NCBI GenBank assembly: GCA_009731375.1
Contig: BJOX01000138.1
Span: 359,543-423,542 of the forward strand
DNA length: 64,000 bases
Direction of reading: 5' to 3'
Origin: Paulinella micropora
Lineage: Eukaryota > Cercozoa > Imbricatea > Euglyphida
This document shows, piece after piece, positions 40,832 to 54,469 of this stretch. The translations under genes and the position numbers were made by a program. Position 1 is the first letter of the stretch; the number at the start of each line of letters is the position of its first letter. The notes under the pieces were generated by a model. The model saw nothing but the letters and a program-made list of their open reading frames with translations. It was not told where the DNA came from and searched no databases.

Positions 40832-43250
40832 TCCCCCTAATTCAATAGGACGTTAATACTAACTAACTATCATCCTACACTTCAGGGAAGAAGAGAAGTA
40901 AAGGTAGAAGTCAAGTAGAATGTCCCGTCAATCGATCCGCTCCTCTTTTGAACACCGATGGGCTAGCAATCGGATTCCGCTTTGACAATATGTCCGCCCT
41001 ATTTGCTTCAGACGGCGTCCAGGTGACCTCAACCTCCCCCTTCCGTATCGCTTCTGTCAGATGGTAGTGCCGAAGCGCAATGTGCCGAATTCGGCGCTGT
41101 ACTGACAGTCGCTTGGTTGTCAACCTTCAGCTTCGGCACCGCAAACAACTCCTTCTTTAGCGGGTTTTCATCCGACCATGGCATCGACCTCAACAAGTTC
41201 CTCACTGACTCAATATCATGCAATACTTCCGACGCAGCGTAAGTTTCGCTCTCCTGCGTACCAGTCGCGCTTCTGTGTCGTGGCTCGCAATGCAACCGGC
41301 CCACCAGCCAAAAACACCACTCCGCCAGTTCTTAAGTACATCTTCTCCCCGTTGCCTAGAGACGAACGAATCCGCTTCTGAGGTACGATTGCCATCCGAA
41401 GAGAAACTCACCCCCCTATCCCTGACGTGTAGAAAGTACCGGAGCAGCTGCTCAGCTGCACAGTAGTCGAACTTGTCCTTGTCCGCTTGATGCTCTGCGA
41501 TGCACGCGATCGGCAACGTCGCCTCCGGCACACTCGCTTTGAGGTAGATGTAACTACCTACGATTTCCTGTGGTTCATACTGCACCATCACGGGGACCAT
41601 CTTGGATCCATCCAGTACCCAGGGCGTCCTCGCCGGCATCCAAGCGCGTCCATCGCTCCGCTTGAATCTTAACAGCAATGTGTCAATATATTGCCTCTGG
41701 TACAATCTGGTACAGCGTAATTGAGAAGACACTCCCCACTCGCTTCATCTCGAATTCTATCGAGAAGAACTCCTTAACTGGCCCAAGGTCCTTAACATTG
41801 CCCAACTCCTTGTTTAGCAGTTCAACGTACTTCGCCCTGCTCCCATCCGTGGCCGCAGCATGGATGCTATCATCCACATGGTACGTGAGGATCTCCGTCT
41901 TCTGCGTCTCCTCATCCACCCTCGCGAATACCACTGAGTCAATGATGCTTTGGCTAAAGCCTAGCTTCTTCTGAGTTGGTATGACTCTGTCATTTCAATA
42001 GACATGGCCGATGGCTTCAACCCGTTCGCGCCGCCAATGGCCTCCCATACAGTGTTCGGTGGCACACCCCGCCGGAGGCTTCATCCACACTGGAATTCGA
42101 AGCTTCACATTCGGGAACGCACTCTCCTCGTCTACACTGAAGATGCGCATATCCTGCAGCACCGCCACCGCGCACGTCATCCGAACCGTCTCGACCCAGC
42201 ATGTCGGCAGATCCACTCGGTCGTACTGCCACGAGGGTTGCAGAAAACCAATACCCGCAATCCTAGACTTTGCCTCCACCATCGGCCCATCCAGTGATTC
42301 TCTCTTCTCGAAATCAACGAATCTGGTGAGCACCAGAGGCTCCCCTGATGGCTTTTCCGAGACATGTCGTTCTACAATCGCCCCCAATCTCAGATGTTTA
42401 TCTATGTCGGCGAATCTGGACTCGTTGAACTTTCCAGAGGCTGTTGCCTCACAATACGGAACAGGTACAGTCACCAGGAACGCCCAGACCTGAAGTTCAC
42501 CGGCCTGGTCCTTTCCCTGTTGCGAGGTTGACCGACGATGTTGGACACAGACACCGCCGCCCCATCCCACATAACCGGAACTCCATACCTATTTTTTCTA
42601 TTTTTCCGGTCTAGGCTGCAGAGAGGCAGAAGCTCTCCCACTCCCCGCAGCCTTGACTTCAGTCACACGACGAGCAGCTCCCCCACGACCGCTATCCAGA
42701 AGCACTTCGTCCCCTTGAACCAGTTGAACAACCCCAGCGTCTTCACCAGCGACTCCCAGGTCCGAGTCCGTCACTGGCATTGCACTGGTAGCCGTAGAAT
42801 CAGGCTCACTTCCCGTTCCGGTTTGACAGCGTTGTCAGTCACTTCGAGAATAACTTCCCATTCGTCGTCGGTGAAAAATTTTCCGGGATTTACGTCATTT
42901 TCCCGTACGACCCCAGCGTTGTGAAACGAGCGCTGAAGCGACGTCGCCAACCCGCTTTTCGGATACAACGTTGGCCACCCATGGGACGTAGGGTCTCGAA
43001 CCACTATATCAGCCGTTAGCTTGAGTCGTCTGTCGTAGAAGCTCCACACAACGTAGGCAGATTGCTCGACGTCCACCCCAAGAAAGACCCCAGGCTCCCC
43101 TTTTTCTTCCCCTTTCTTCCCACCTTTGTAGATGACGCACAGGCATCCAAACGGGTATGCAATCGAGTAGTGTGGGGGCGGTCTTCCGTAGAACGCCTCG
43201 TGCCTCGACTTGGTTGCCACAGCTCAAGTTTGGACGAGAACAGCAACATG
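40832..43250 (-). pseudogene. Decayed copia-3 pol, a different copia lineage
   Basis: Minus-strand pieces in order: integrase C-terminal region (ATKSRHEAFYGRPPP, then PFGCLCVIYKG and GVFLGVDVE), RT start (RMTCAVAVLQDMRIFSVDEESAF), RT catalytic block LTYHVDDSIHAA, the RT thumb (PVKEFFSIEFEM) and RNase H end (RRIRHIALRHYHLTEAI, then ANRADILSK). It is broken by frameshifts and diverged from copia-1 and copia-2. The integrase core, gag and 5' LTR are missing where the Helitron begins. Confidence 0.85.
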
Positions 43251-43254
43251 CCTT

Positions 43255-46200
43255 TGGTTCGACATGAAGATGATAAGTTAGGGACACCGTTCGACTCTCC
43301 TAATCAACGGTGCCCCTTTTGTGGCGCGTGGTTTTGGAAGCACGAACTCAATCCAAACCTCCGTGCAAATCAGCAGTTCACAGATCGCATGGTTGCTAGA
43401 CATTATGTCGTGCTGTTCGAATGGGTATGTAAGGCTTGACAGGCTTCCACCTCTTCGCACCGATCTTCTCAACCTCTTCATCTTGAATGGCCCAGTCGAA
43501 CGGTACTTCCGTGAACATATGCGCAGTTTCAATTCTTGCTTTCAGCTTCGCTTCAATCAAAGCAGATCAGCTGCAGTTTGGCGCAGGTGGACCTCCAACC
43601 TTTGTAATACAAAGATCTACGCACCATCTCATCGGCCCTTTACAGCCTAATTCCCCTGACCAAACAAACTTTCTTCAAATTTATTTCCTCGACAACAACC
43701 AACGACGAGCAAGGAGGCTACATGTGGTAGGGCTGCCAGACAATCAATATGATGGATATACTATTGAAGCCTTGGAAGGAATTATGCGAAATAACAGATT
43801 TCTAGAAGCATTTAAAACAGCGCTTGATCGAGCTCGGCTGCGTCGAATGCGGGGTTTTCCTCCTATTCCACACTTTCGTCTCCTCTGCCTTGGTCCCAAC
43901 GATGATCCTCCACTTCCAGACGGTTCGCATCGAGGACAGTAAAACGTGCCCAACGTGGTAGTATCGCTATACTAATCAACGAAGATGGTACATGTGCAGA
44001 AAATGCAGATCGCATTGTTGACGAGCGCCAAATTGTGATCTACAAGCGCCCAGCTACTGACAACCCAGCCAACCTTGGGTTGCAGACTATCAACGCGAGC
44101 CACGCAGACTACGACCCACTTGTCTACGTCTTATTTTGTCCCAGCGGAACTGGTCTTGGCTTTCATACAAAGATCAACTACAGCAATCGAGACAACAGGC
44201 CTTTTCGACGTGGATTCATATCTTGTTTGGAATACTACCGCTATCGCATCTACTTCCGCGACGAGAACAAAATGTACCCGGGCCATAAAAGTTACGTACC
44301 AATCGACGATCCTGATAGAAAGTCTGCAAGCATATCAGACATTCTTCACTTTGGAGGCTGCCTTTGGCAACAGTTCCTTGTCGATCAATATTGTAAGATC
44401 CAAGATCGCAGGCTTGACTGGCAACGAAACAACCCTCATCGTATCAGAAGCGACCTGTACCAATGACCTGGCAAGGAACACAAGACCATTCTCAACTCGT
44501 CTTTTACCTTTTCTCAGCATTCTTTTTACAAGCGCTACATTAACGCAATGTCCATGGTTCGCTTACTTGGCAGACCTCATCTCTTCATTACTATGACCGC
44601 AAACCCAAACTGGCAAGAAATAAAAGACGCGCTTAAGCCTGGTCAGACCCCAAACGACAGGCCAGACATCGTCCAGCGAGTGTTCGAAATGAAGGTGAAA
44701 CAACTTATCAAAACCATCACTAAGGACAACTGTTTCGGCAGATGTATCGGGTACGTATATTCAGTCGAAAATCAAAAGCGTGGCTTACCCCACATCCACC
44801 TTGTAATCTGGCTTCATCCAGAAGACGCGCCAACCTCTGAGAACTTCGACAACTTCGTGTCAGCAGAAATCTCCGACATCAAAACTCAGCCTGAACTGCA
44901 CCGTTTAGTCACGACCCACATGCTCCATGGCTTCTGTCACCGTGACTCAAAGTGTTGGGAATTCGGGCGCTGCAGCAAGTTTTTCCCACACGAATATTGC
45001 AACGTCACATCCTATTCAGAATCAGACGTCAAAAAGGTTCAGTAGGCGACGCTCAAAGCAAAACGGTGGTAATGACTTTCTACGTGGTAGGTATATATAT
45101 ACCAACCAACACGTGGTTCCCTTCAATCCATTTCTTCTCCTCAAGTTCGATTGCCACATCAACGCTGAACTTTGCACTACATCTGGTTGGATAAAGTACC
45201 TTTTCAAATATATCCATAAGGGGCCAGACCGTCTCCGCGTGAATGTTCTCAACGAGAACGACGAAATCAAACAGTATATAGACGCTCGGTATGTTGGTCC
45301 GTGTGAAGCAGCCGCGCTGATCTTGGGTACGAACCGTTTCAAGTCTTCTCACTCGTGTCCTACTCTCGACCTCCACCTGCCAAATGAGCAGCGTGTTTCC
45401 ATGCACGGACACGCCTATCGATATAGTCACGAGCGAAACATTCGTTCCCAGCTCACTGCATATTTCGAGCGCGTCCTCTACGAACGTGACCACCCGCTAC
45501 TTCCTAATCAACTTGGCTCACAGTAGACGGTAATCTCAAGCTGCGAGCTTCTGAACTTACTTACGTTCAATTTCCCAACTACTATTATTGGGTCACCGGA
45601 CACAAAGAGTGGCGGCGTCGAGCTCCATCTCTCGCTGGAGAAAGAAACATAGCTTCACGGCTTGGACATGTGAAGCCTAACAGATTTGAACTGTACTGCC
45701 TCCGCACCCTGTTGCACATCGTGCAAGGTTACTACTTTTTCTTTCTTTCCTTTCTTCCATGTAATCCAAATCTTAATTTTTTTCACTCACGAACCCAATA
45801 ATTGTTTTGATAGGTGCTACGTGTTTTGAAGACGTCAGGACCTTTCAAGGCAGAATTTATCCTACATTTGGTGAAGCGGCGCTAGCGAGAGGACTTTTAC
45901 AGTCTGATCGTGAATGGAACATTTGCCTGGCAGAATCATCCCTTACAGACACTGCGCCTCAACTTCGAAGGCTTTTTGTTATTATTCTCTGTGAGAACGA
46001 GGTGAATGACTCTTTGCAACTCTGGGAAAATCACAAAGAAGCTCTATCTGACGATCATACGTATGAGCGTCGTAATCAGATTACAGGCGTCATCCCCGAA
46101 CCTAACCAATCTGACTTCCAGCTGGCTTTTCACGATATTTCTAAACTGCTTACGCAACATGGTGCGCTTACCAAGAATTCAACCTTCCCAACCTTGTTTC

Positions 46201-48613
46201 TCTTTCTGGTCCTGTTCGGAGCATTCATGGTGGCAACCGACTCATCGAGCACGCGCTTTCCTATGATCTGCACACACAAGTCAACCTTGTCCAGCGCAAT
46301 CTTGCTCGTATGAACCCACAACAACTAAATGTCTTTCATGCAATCAACGACGATATTATCGACTACGAACCAAACCCAAATATCATCCGCCCAAGGTTTC
46401 ATATTGTCATCGCAACTGCTGGCACCGGGAAAACCATTATTGGGTCAACTTTGACAGCAGCAACTCGAGCTAGAAGAGGGATCGCCTTGGGTTCTGCAAG
46501 CTCTGGTATTGCTTCGACTTTATTGGAATTAGGCCAAACTGCGCATCGAACTTACGGTATTCCCGTTCCGCGCCTCCCGAATTCGCGATCTAACATACCT
46601 TATCGATCACAACGAGCCGATCTTGTCAGGCGTGCCAACTTCTATCTCATTGACGAAGCTACCATGATGCCAAACGACATATTTCACATCATCAACGAAC
46701 TATTCTTCTTTCTCCTTGATATTGACCCACAGCTGGAAGAAAACAAAGAAAGCATTCAAGTACTGATGGCTGATCGTCCTTTCCTCTTGATGGGTGATTT
46801 TCGACAGACGTTTCCCATTCTACCCCGTGGTACAGATGCACAAATCATGCAGAGCTCTCTTCTACGGTCGAGATTTTGGACATCTGCAAAAGTGCACACT
46901 CTTGTAATTAATGAACGCGTGCGACAAGCATCAGGCACAGACCAAGTCGCGAAAAGAGATTATGCTGAGTTCTTGCTCCGGGTGGGGGATGTGACTGAAC
47001 CACATGTTTGCATCCCACACGCATTTTCAGATCTGATTCGAATCCCTGACCACCTCCTGTCTAGAAGCTTGCTTATTGACGACTTAGTTTCAGACATCCA
47101 ATAATGGCGATCTATCTGATCAGAAGATGACTGACCCTAACTTTCTCTCCCAACGACTCATACTCACAACGAGAAACACACAAGCTGCCAAGATCAACAA
47201 AAGAGTAGTCGACCGTCTCCCCGATCCTGACAATACATCAATTACTCTCCTTTCTGCAGATTCAGTCGGCCCTGATGACGACAAAAAATTGTATCCACTT
47301 GAAGTCCTTCACACCTTCAATCCCTCAGGCTTACCTCGTCATTCAATCACTGTGAAAAAGGGAACTATGGTGGTCCTTCTTCGCAACATGGACACTGCAC
47401 ATGACCTCTGCAACGGAACTAGATTATCATAGAGTCAGCTAGCAACTTCAGGATGTCTGCTTATATTATCAACGAAGGACCTCACCAAGGCCTAAGAGTC
47501 ACTATACCTTGAGTCATGCACACCACCAACCCGGATCACCACTTACTATTTCTGTTGAAACGAACTCAATTTCCTATCGCACTTGCATATGCGATGACTA
47601 TTCACAAAGCATAAGGCCAAACTATTAAGAAAGCTGGTGTGTTTTTATCAGAACCTGTCTTTTCTCACAGTCAACTTTTTGTCGCATTATCACGGGTAGG
47701 CAATCCTGCCGACATCAAAATCATGGTTCGCAACGTCCCTGACCAGCAAGGAAAGTTTCGCGACAGTGCTTTTCCTCACGTATACACGCGTAACATCGTG
47801 TATCCAAATGTGTATCAGGCTGTTGCTGCTCGACTAGCACGTCTGCCTCCTTTACCAGATCCGTCACTCGAAATTCCTCCTGATCATCCAGACAGACAAC
47901 TTACTCGAGCCAACATTGTTGTAGCACAAGACCAACATCTGCGACAGGGTGCCATTTATCGTCGTCAATCTAACTTACAAGATGAACCTCAATACGCTTC
48001 CAATGAAATCACATCTTATCGCAGCTCCAGAATCGATCACGCAGGCACCCACTCTTTGCATGATTTTCTATCGTCTTCTGATGCGACCACCGACTCCTCT
48101 TCTACTCACGCTGATCAACCTGTAAGGCCTCCTCAATCTAGTCTTTCCACGCGACGACGTACTGCAGATCGGTGCCCAAACTGTGGAGAAGAAGACGTGC
48201 AAGCGGTAGACAACAACAGTATGCACTGCGGAACCTTTCAACATTATATTTGTGAATCTTGCCAAGAGCATATATTAGACAGTGAACTTAATTGTCCTGT
48301 CTGTGATAGTTCCAATCCAGAGGATCATGATGACAGCTACCGTTACGACTTGGATGATTTGGACTCGGATTCTGACTCCCCAGCAGACGGCAAGGGAGAT
48401 TGCAATATAGCAAGTACTCGGATCTCAGATCTCAAAGCTAGGGAGGAAGATCTTAAGTTTGTAACTAACCTTCGAATCGTAGATCATCACATCAGTCGAA
48501 CGGAGTTTCCAGATCAATCCGTTCTTAACAATCACGCTCGCCTTCGCGCTGACCTTCAACGCATTCAGAACGAACTTACTGAACTGGTAACTCCTTGTAA
48601 TTACATATTATAG
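43255..48613 (+). pseudogene. Helitron Rep-helicase (RepHel) with C-terminal RING-like finger
   Basis: Order: zinc start (CPFCGAWFWKHELN), then FREHMRSFNSCFQL, Rep HUH motif GLPHIHLVIWL (about 44790), the two-tyrosine motif WIKYLFKYIHKGPDR (about 45190), and the helicase with Walker A ATAGTGKT (about 46410), Walker B LIDEAT and GDFRQTFPILP, ending with a block containing FVALSRVGNPADIKI (47650-47730). An 86-bp GT-AG intron (45728-45813) rejoins LHIVQ with GATCFED. Frameshifts and stops at about 43440, 43490, 43940, 44470, 45050, 45530, 46310, 47105 and 47430-47640 break it. The C-terminus adds a finger (CPNCGEEDVQ ... CESCQ ... CPVCDSS, 48170-48310) and an acidic coiled tail to 48613. Function inferred from family: rolling-circle transposition. 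Confidence 0.88.
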
Positions 48614-48776
48614 TATTAAATATATACAAATCTCGTACATCACTTATACTTCTATAGGAAACTAATAAGTCTTTCAGATGTCCAGCTGCACGCCGCGTGG
48701 AAACAAGGCAATGTCTAAGCTGTGACTAACCTTTTCGGATTTTCGCTGGAAACATAGATGCACATATTTGCTCTGA
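48614..48776 (+). pseudogene. Remnant zinc-binding module
   Basis: One frame from a TTTCAG acceptor-like site at about 48679 reads Cys-rich sequence (CLSC, then HICSDC) interrupted by an in-frame TAA. It resembles half of a zinc ribbon or RING finger and sits between two intact RING-like modules. Confidence 0.4.
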
Positions 48777-50313
48777 TTGCTTTACACGACGACCCCCAAC
48801 CACTACCACGCCAACCACGATCAAGTGACAAACTCAAGTGAAAGAACGTGCCTGTTGTGCGCTGAAACCAGCATTGAAGCGTGGCTATCCTTGGATTGCT
48901 GCACTCACGGTGAACTCATTTGCTTACCATGTGTGCAACGAATAATGGAGACCAAGTCTCTAGCAACTGTCTGCCCCGTCTGCAAAAAACCTTATAAGAC
49001 AATCAATGGTTTTGAGATTGTTCAACGGTCGTCTCCAACGCATTTATCATTTTCAGACAACACCCTTTCTCAACAAGCTCTACAAACTCTCCTCGAAAAC
49101 GATTCAGATTCTCCGCTCCAACCTTCTACTTCCAGGCGTTTCCATCCACGTGCAACACAAAGAACCAGACGCCAGCGACAGCATCGCCCTGATCTTTCTT
49201 CCCACACTTCAAACTCCTCCTCACTGACTCAACCTAGGTCTTCATCCAGCAACGCGATAGATTGGGGATGTGACAGATTTTCATCTAGAAGTTCCTGGCT
49301 ATTTGTTCCTCTCATTCATGCATCCTTAGATAGGAAACGCAGAATACCACGCAGTCTTTATGACGCTGAAACCTACATCCCACCAGTTCTTTGGGAAATG
49401 CTTGTTCGTGCATACACTCACGATTTTCGAAGGAGAAATATCCTGTCAGTGCAAGACATCAGTCACTCTCTCAACGACCTCCATTACATTCAATATCATC
49501 ACCAAGAGTTCTTGCTGCTTAGTAATGAGTCAATGCATGACGGACGACTATATATACTGCTGTCACGTATTGCTGAAATTGCACGTCGCCTCGACCTGCC
49601 AAATCCTACTGCAGTGAAAATAGCAATCAACGACTGGTTTCGATCTAAACACGAGCNNNNNNNNNNTAGCAATCAACGACTGGTTTCGATCTGAACACGA
49701 GCTCGTGTCTCACTTCTTTATAGACATCAACGGATACGATTCTATGACAGCTGACATTGCATCACTTCTCCCTTCTCCTAATCCTACGCCAGCATTACAA
49801 GGAAACCAAGGTCTAGGCTGGGGAACCTGTTTTGATAATAGCGCTTCCTGGCTCCTCACACCCCTGGTTCGTGCTGCTCTTGATTTAGAACAACAAAGAT
49901 CTCCTCGCCTTTTCCTTGCTCAGGAATTCCTCCCTTCAGAAATCTGGATGCTCCTTGTCCATATTCTGAAGCACTTATTTCACTCTGAAAATATTCTTGA
50001 CATATCTATTAATCTTGAATGTCCCACACGACCACTGTCATCTGAACTTCAAGATCAAATTCTCTCACATCCATCCATTCCTTCTTGCTTCACAGCTGTA
50101 ATTAATCTTTTCCATCAAATCGTTTCAAATCCTTCCCACAATTCTACAGAGATTTCCCAAGAAATTCTCCTATTATCACATCATCATAATCACATATCAG
50201 CACTACATGATACAGTCGAATCTTTTTATACTGTGTCATCTTCATCAGCAAGATCAAACAATACTTCGAACTCTTCAAGTTCATCCCCTTCTCAGATTCA
50301 CTTTCTTTTTTAG
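48777..50313 (+). CDS. Helitron passenger protein: RING finger plus two copies of an unknown domain
   Basis: The frame is open from 48777 with no ATG near the start, so an upstream exon is likely. A RING-like finger (CLLCAETSIEAWLSLDCC, CLPC, CPVCKK, 48850-48985) is followed by a Ser-rich linker. Then comes a domain at about 49260-49475 (WGCDRFSSRSSWLFVPLIHA ... PPVLWEMLVRAY) and a second version at about 49820-50010 (WGTCFDNSASWLLTPLVRAA ... PSEIWMLLVHIL). The 10-N gap at 49657 carries a 36-bp duplicated flank; deleting the 46-bp artefact joins both halves into one frame of about 496 codons. I do not recognise the repeated domain. Confidence 0.6.
49621..49702. other. 10-N gap with 36-bp duplicated flanks (assembly artefact)
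   Basis: The 36 bases before the N run (49621-49656) recur after it (49667-49702) with one mismatch. Collapsing them restores the passenger reading frame, supporting a failed overlap merge, perhaps between alleles. Confidence 0.9.
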
Positions 50314-50537
50314 CTATATCTAATTTTTCACTACCATCCAGGCCAACCATACCATCATCTCGCAGTTGATCTTCACGTGCACGTCGCAGGTTTAATTTTA
50401 GCAATCGATATCATCACAACAATCAACAATACATCTAACTAACTCCTCTCAATCTTCCACTTACGAAAATCCTTTATTAGATATTGAGTTTGGAAATAAT
50501 AATAATAACAATCTTGATCTAAATAAGAAATATATAC

Positions 50538-50588
<51 letters not shown>

Positions 50589-50796
50589 GCAGCTAGGTAT
50601 AGTCGACGTCGACGTCGCGCTTATTATGATCTTTATAAAATTATTAAAATTTTTATTTAAATTTCAACTTATAATAGAAATATATATTAATTGTAAATCT
50701 GAATTTTAAAATAAAAAATTGAAACTTACTTATAACATTATTAATATATCTCGCCGGTCCAGGTGCATATATATATAGATATATATTAATATATGT
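50314..50796. other. AT-rich spacer with (AT)n
   Basis: No gene. An (AT)n array lies at about 50539-50583, with a CGTCGACGTCGACG-type palindrome near 50604. Confidence 0.6.
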
Positions 50797-51439
50797 CAGC
50801 CATTTAGCTATTTTAAAAACTAACCGGACTCCGGTTAAGTTTTTGCCGGACACCTCACTTACGAGGCCGTCAGGCCGAGAAAGTTCGCTTCCGCAGGAGG
50901 GCCCCGCGGCCTGAGAGCGGCCCCGCCGGAGGCGACAATTTTTTTTTACTTCCTTATGAAAATATGAGAAAAACTTTATTTTATATTAATGTTTTTACAA
51001 AAAATCATAGTTATTAATAATATTTACAAAAAAAAACTATAAAATCAAGGGTGCAGTGGGCTTTGATGCAGTCCGCAAAATCATGCAAATAAGGCCGACC
51101 TCTTTCAAAACAGACCAGGCGGGCCGGCTGGATGTATATATTTTTTAGCTTCTCTATACATATTTCTACTAACTCACTTATTCCAGCTGATTATTTTTTA
51201 TATCTCACACATGATATATGTTGAGAAAAAAATGCTTGAAAATATAGCGTTGGGATTTATCAAAATACTGTAAAAAACTTACCAGCAGTAAGAATAATTT
51301 AGAAGCGTACGTATACGCTGTTAACGTTACTAGTATAATACTATTAACGTTAGAGTATAGTTAGTGTATTAGATGAAATGAAAGTAGTATCAAAAGATAC
51401 AAAAAAAAAACAAAAATAAAGAAGCAAACTATCTACTAT

Positions 51440-51471
51440 ATATCTACCATCTATCTACCTATCTATCTATA

Positions 51472-51525
<54 letters not shown>

Positions 51526-51528
51526 CTT
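51440..51528. repeat. (CTAT)n microsatellite inside the hAT element
   Basis: CTAT repeats in the 3' untranslated part of the hAT transposon. Confidence 0.93.
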
Positions 51529-51564
51529 ATACCTAGCTGCTAGCTATTTTAATTGATCACATAC

Positions 51565-51825
51565 TTAGTTGAGTTTTTTTTTCTTACATCTCTTAGCTTT
51601 TTCTTTCTTACTCCCGCAGTCTTCATCTACCACTAGTACTTCTTCTTGCTTTCGTTTTTCTCGTATTTTCATTGATGGTTTCCTGATTCTTGGACCGAGG
51701 TGAGATTGGTACGCGAGAATTTCCTGCATTTTTTTGCTTTCTTCATGTTCCGCTTCTACTACCACCCAGCCGCTTTTCCCACCCCATAGTCCTCCACTAG
51801 ACTGACCTGTCTTGACTTCTCCCAT
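51565..51825 (-). CDS. Small basic ORF at the 3' end of the hAT element
   Basis: An 86-residue frame, Lys/Glu-rich with a basic end, overlapping the transposase end by about 30 bases in another frame. It could be a true terminal extension of the transposase after a frameshift, or chance. No recognisable domain. Confidence 0.25.
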   Translation of the reverse strand: MGEVKTGQSSGGLWGGKSGWVVVEAEHEESKKMQEILAYQSHLGPRIRKPSMKIREKRKQEEVLVVDEDCGSKKEKAKRCKKKKLN

Positions 51826-52632
51826 TTCTATTGCTTTCTTTCAACCTCTCTGCCTTGCCTCGCCTGTCTTTTAACTCTTTTTCCCTTTTTTTTTTCTCTC
51901 CTGCAACTACTGCTGACTCGTACATAGCTTGAACAACTGCTGGCTCATAGCTATCTAGCTTGTAAAAAGCTACTTTGATACTTTCTGCTTTCCTAGACTG
52001 TCTCTTAAACTTTAGTTTGACTGGTTGATTATCCTTGTTGTTGTTGTAATTAACTGATCGATACCTTCTGGGTTTGGCTTCATCGAACGCAATGATAGCT
52101 TTGTCAAGCACATCCTCCGCTTCCTTGGAAGCAAAGGGTGGTGCGTTCAACTTAAGCGTCATCAAATCATCACCGCTTGCATCTAATAGTCTATTTCTGT
52201 ACTTTGTGAAAATAATGGCTCGGTGTGAAAATCCCTGTTCGACACATACAGTGTCTGAAGCAGTTGAACATGCTTCTTTGATTATTTTACATACAGTAGG
52301 AAATGTGCGAGTAGCTAGCTCGTGCCTGCTGTAAGTAAGATAACCCAAAAGCTCTTGAGCTACATCTGTCACTGCTTGACAAGGCTCTATCTCTCCTTCT
52401 TCTAAACTTTTCTGAACTTCTGCTATGTATACGTTATATCGCAATATTTCTGTGCGTAGCTCTACCTCTTATACCTTGTATCGGAGCGAAAGAGCTGGGA
52501 TGGCTTTTACGGTAGCAGCTGGAAGTGCTTCTAGCACTTCCAGAACAGTGTTGGGACTGACATCTTGATAATCGCAAGCTACAAACACAAAAGACAAAAG
52601 ACAAAAAATGATACATGATAATATAAAATTAG

Positions 52633-52667
<35 letters not shown>

Positions 52668-54351
52668 TAGGTATATGCACTACATAACGCAATGTTATCA
52701 GACCTTCATCAGGCTCAGCTGCAGGTGATCGTGGAAAATAAGGCTCGAACTGTGGTTCTGCAACCTGCATGTATGTATATATATATATATACATATATAT
52801 ATATACATTTTAAGTACGTACGTATGTATGTATGTGCGTATGTATATATATGTTACATAAATAGATATAAGTATGTAATTGTATATATTGTACGACCATA
52901 TCGGCACTGGCGTCATGTAACAGTTATTCTTCCTGATTGGAAGGTGGTAGCGGGGGCGAAGGTGGCGGTGGTGGAGGTGGTGGAGGAGGCTGCTGCTTTT
53001 CCTCTTCAAAATCGTCTTCATCATCAGAAGTCCGAGACTGCGGAGATTGGGGCTGTAAAAAGTCTTCGTCATCACTAGCCTCATCTTTAACTTCTGCTGG
53101 CTCATAGCGCAAAGAAGGAAAAAGGTCTCTCGGACATGCAACATCGATCATACCTTGCAAGATAAGTTCGGTATCGGTAAATCTTGCGCACAGCAACTCC
53201 AACAGTGAGTCTAAGAAAGGAGCCTTCACTTTCTTATCAAAGCACCAAATATTACGATTCAAAGCACCTTCGAAATCTTGCGAGTCTGGGTCCAGGTCGT
53301 TTAACTTGCCAAGCTTCCGATTGTTTACCAAGGCGAAAAAATCCATCAGGTAGGACATGTTGCTCACGTTTGCCCTGAACGAAGCAAGCAGCTGGTGTGC
53401 GCGTCTAAACCCTCCAAGAACGTGTGATAGCTCAGCTTTCACCGATTGCATAGTTTTGCTGAAGGATGCAAGTATCGGTAAACCATCACTAAGCAAGTAG
53501 ATGGTTGCGTAAAATTGAAAAGTGTTGACTTTGCTCAGAAGCCCGGTCGCTCTGGCACGATCGTCAGGCTTGATACTTTTCGATGTGCTAGAGGCAGTCA
53601 GATCTTTGATGATAGCTGGCAACCTTTCACGGATCTGATTGATGGATTTCTCATGCGACAACCATCTAGTAGCTACAGGCAGCGCAAACCCAGATAGCAT
53701 CGAGAAACCAAACAACTCGTGCACTGCGCGATTCAAGCTTTCGAACCTTACTGGAGAGTTTTTATACCAGAGACATAACTCAACCAAAACAGGTTCAAAC
53801 ATGTTGCGAATGTAGTCCACCTCCATAAAGGCATGTTTTACAACAAGTGCAAGTCGATGGCAGGAGCAGTGTTGGACAGGAAGGAAGCCTGGGTGTTTAG
53901 TTATTTCTTCAGCAGACAGCTTAGAAAAAACAAGAGCCCTGAATAGGTTGGCAACTCCAACACGATCAGAAAAGTTCGCTGAGCAACCGTCCAGACTTCC
54001 CGACACAAACTTATGCTAAGGGAATCTGTTTTCTGGCGGGAAATACGCTGTGAAACAATCGTTGTTCTCAACAAGCTTATTTAAACAACGAATGGTGTTC
54101 ACGCCTCCTTTCAGGCCACAGTTTTGGTTGGATATTGCTGGGCCGTTGGGCAGCAATGAAATATAAAAAGCTTTCAAAGTTTCACTGGGATTTTTCTTCG
54201 GAAGGGTAAGACGGAATGAGAAAAAGAAAATTTCCTTGGGAGCGCCAATCCTTTCACAAAAAAATTTGAGGTAGACTAGCACTATCGGAACTGACCTAAC
54301 ATCTTCTGATTCATCCAGTGCAAACGACCACGAACCAGCAGCCAGCAAGTC

Positions 54352-54352
<1 letters not shown>

Positions 54353-54407
<55 letters not shown>

Positions 54408-54469
54408 CAGATAGATAGATAGATAGATAGATACAATTTGTGTGTGTGTGTGTGTGCGTGTGTGCGTGC

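Larger units (their letters stand above)
43250..50313 (+). mobile_element. Helitron with zinc/RING passenger modules, decayed
   Basis: A rolling-circle transposon: N-terminal zinc region, HUH/Tyr2 Rep nuclease and SF1 (Pif1-like) helicase on the plus strand, followed by zinc-finger modules and a passenger ORF. The 5' end abuts truncated copia-3. I could not find a CTRR-plus-hairpin 3' end with confidence, so the right boundary is the last passenger codon. Confidence 0.8.
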
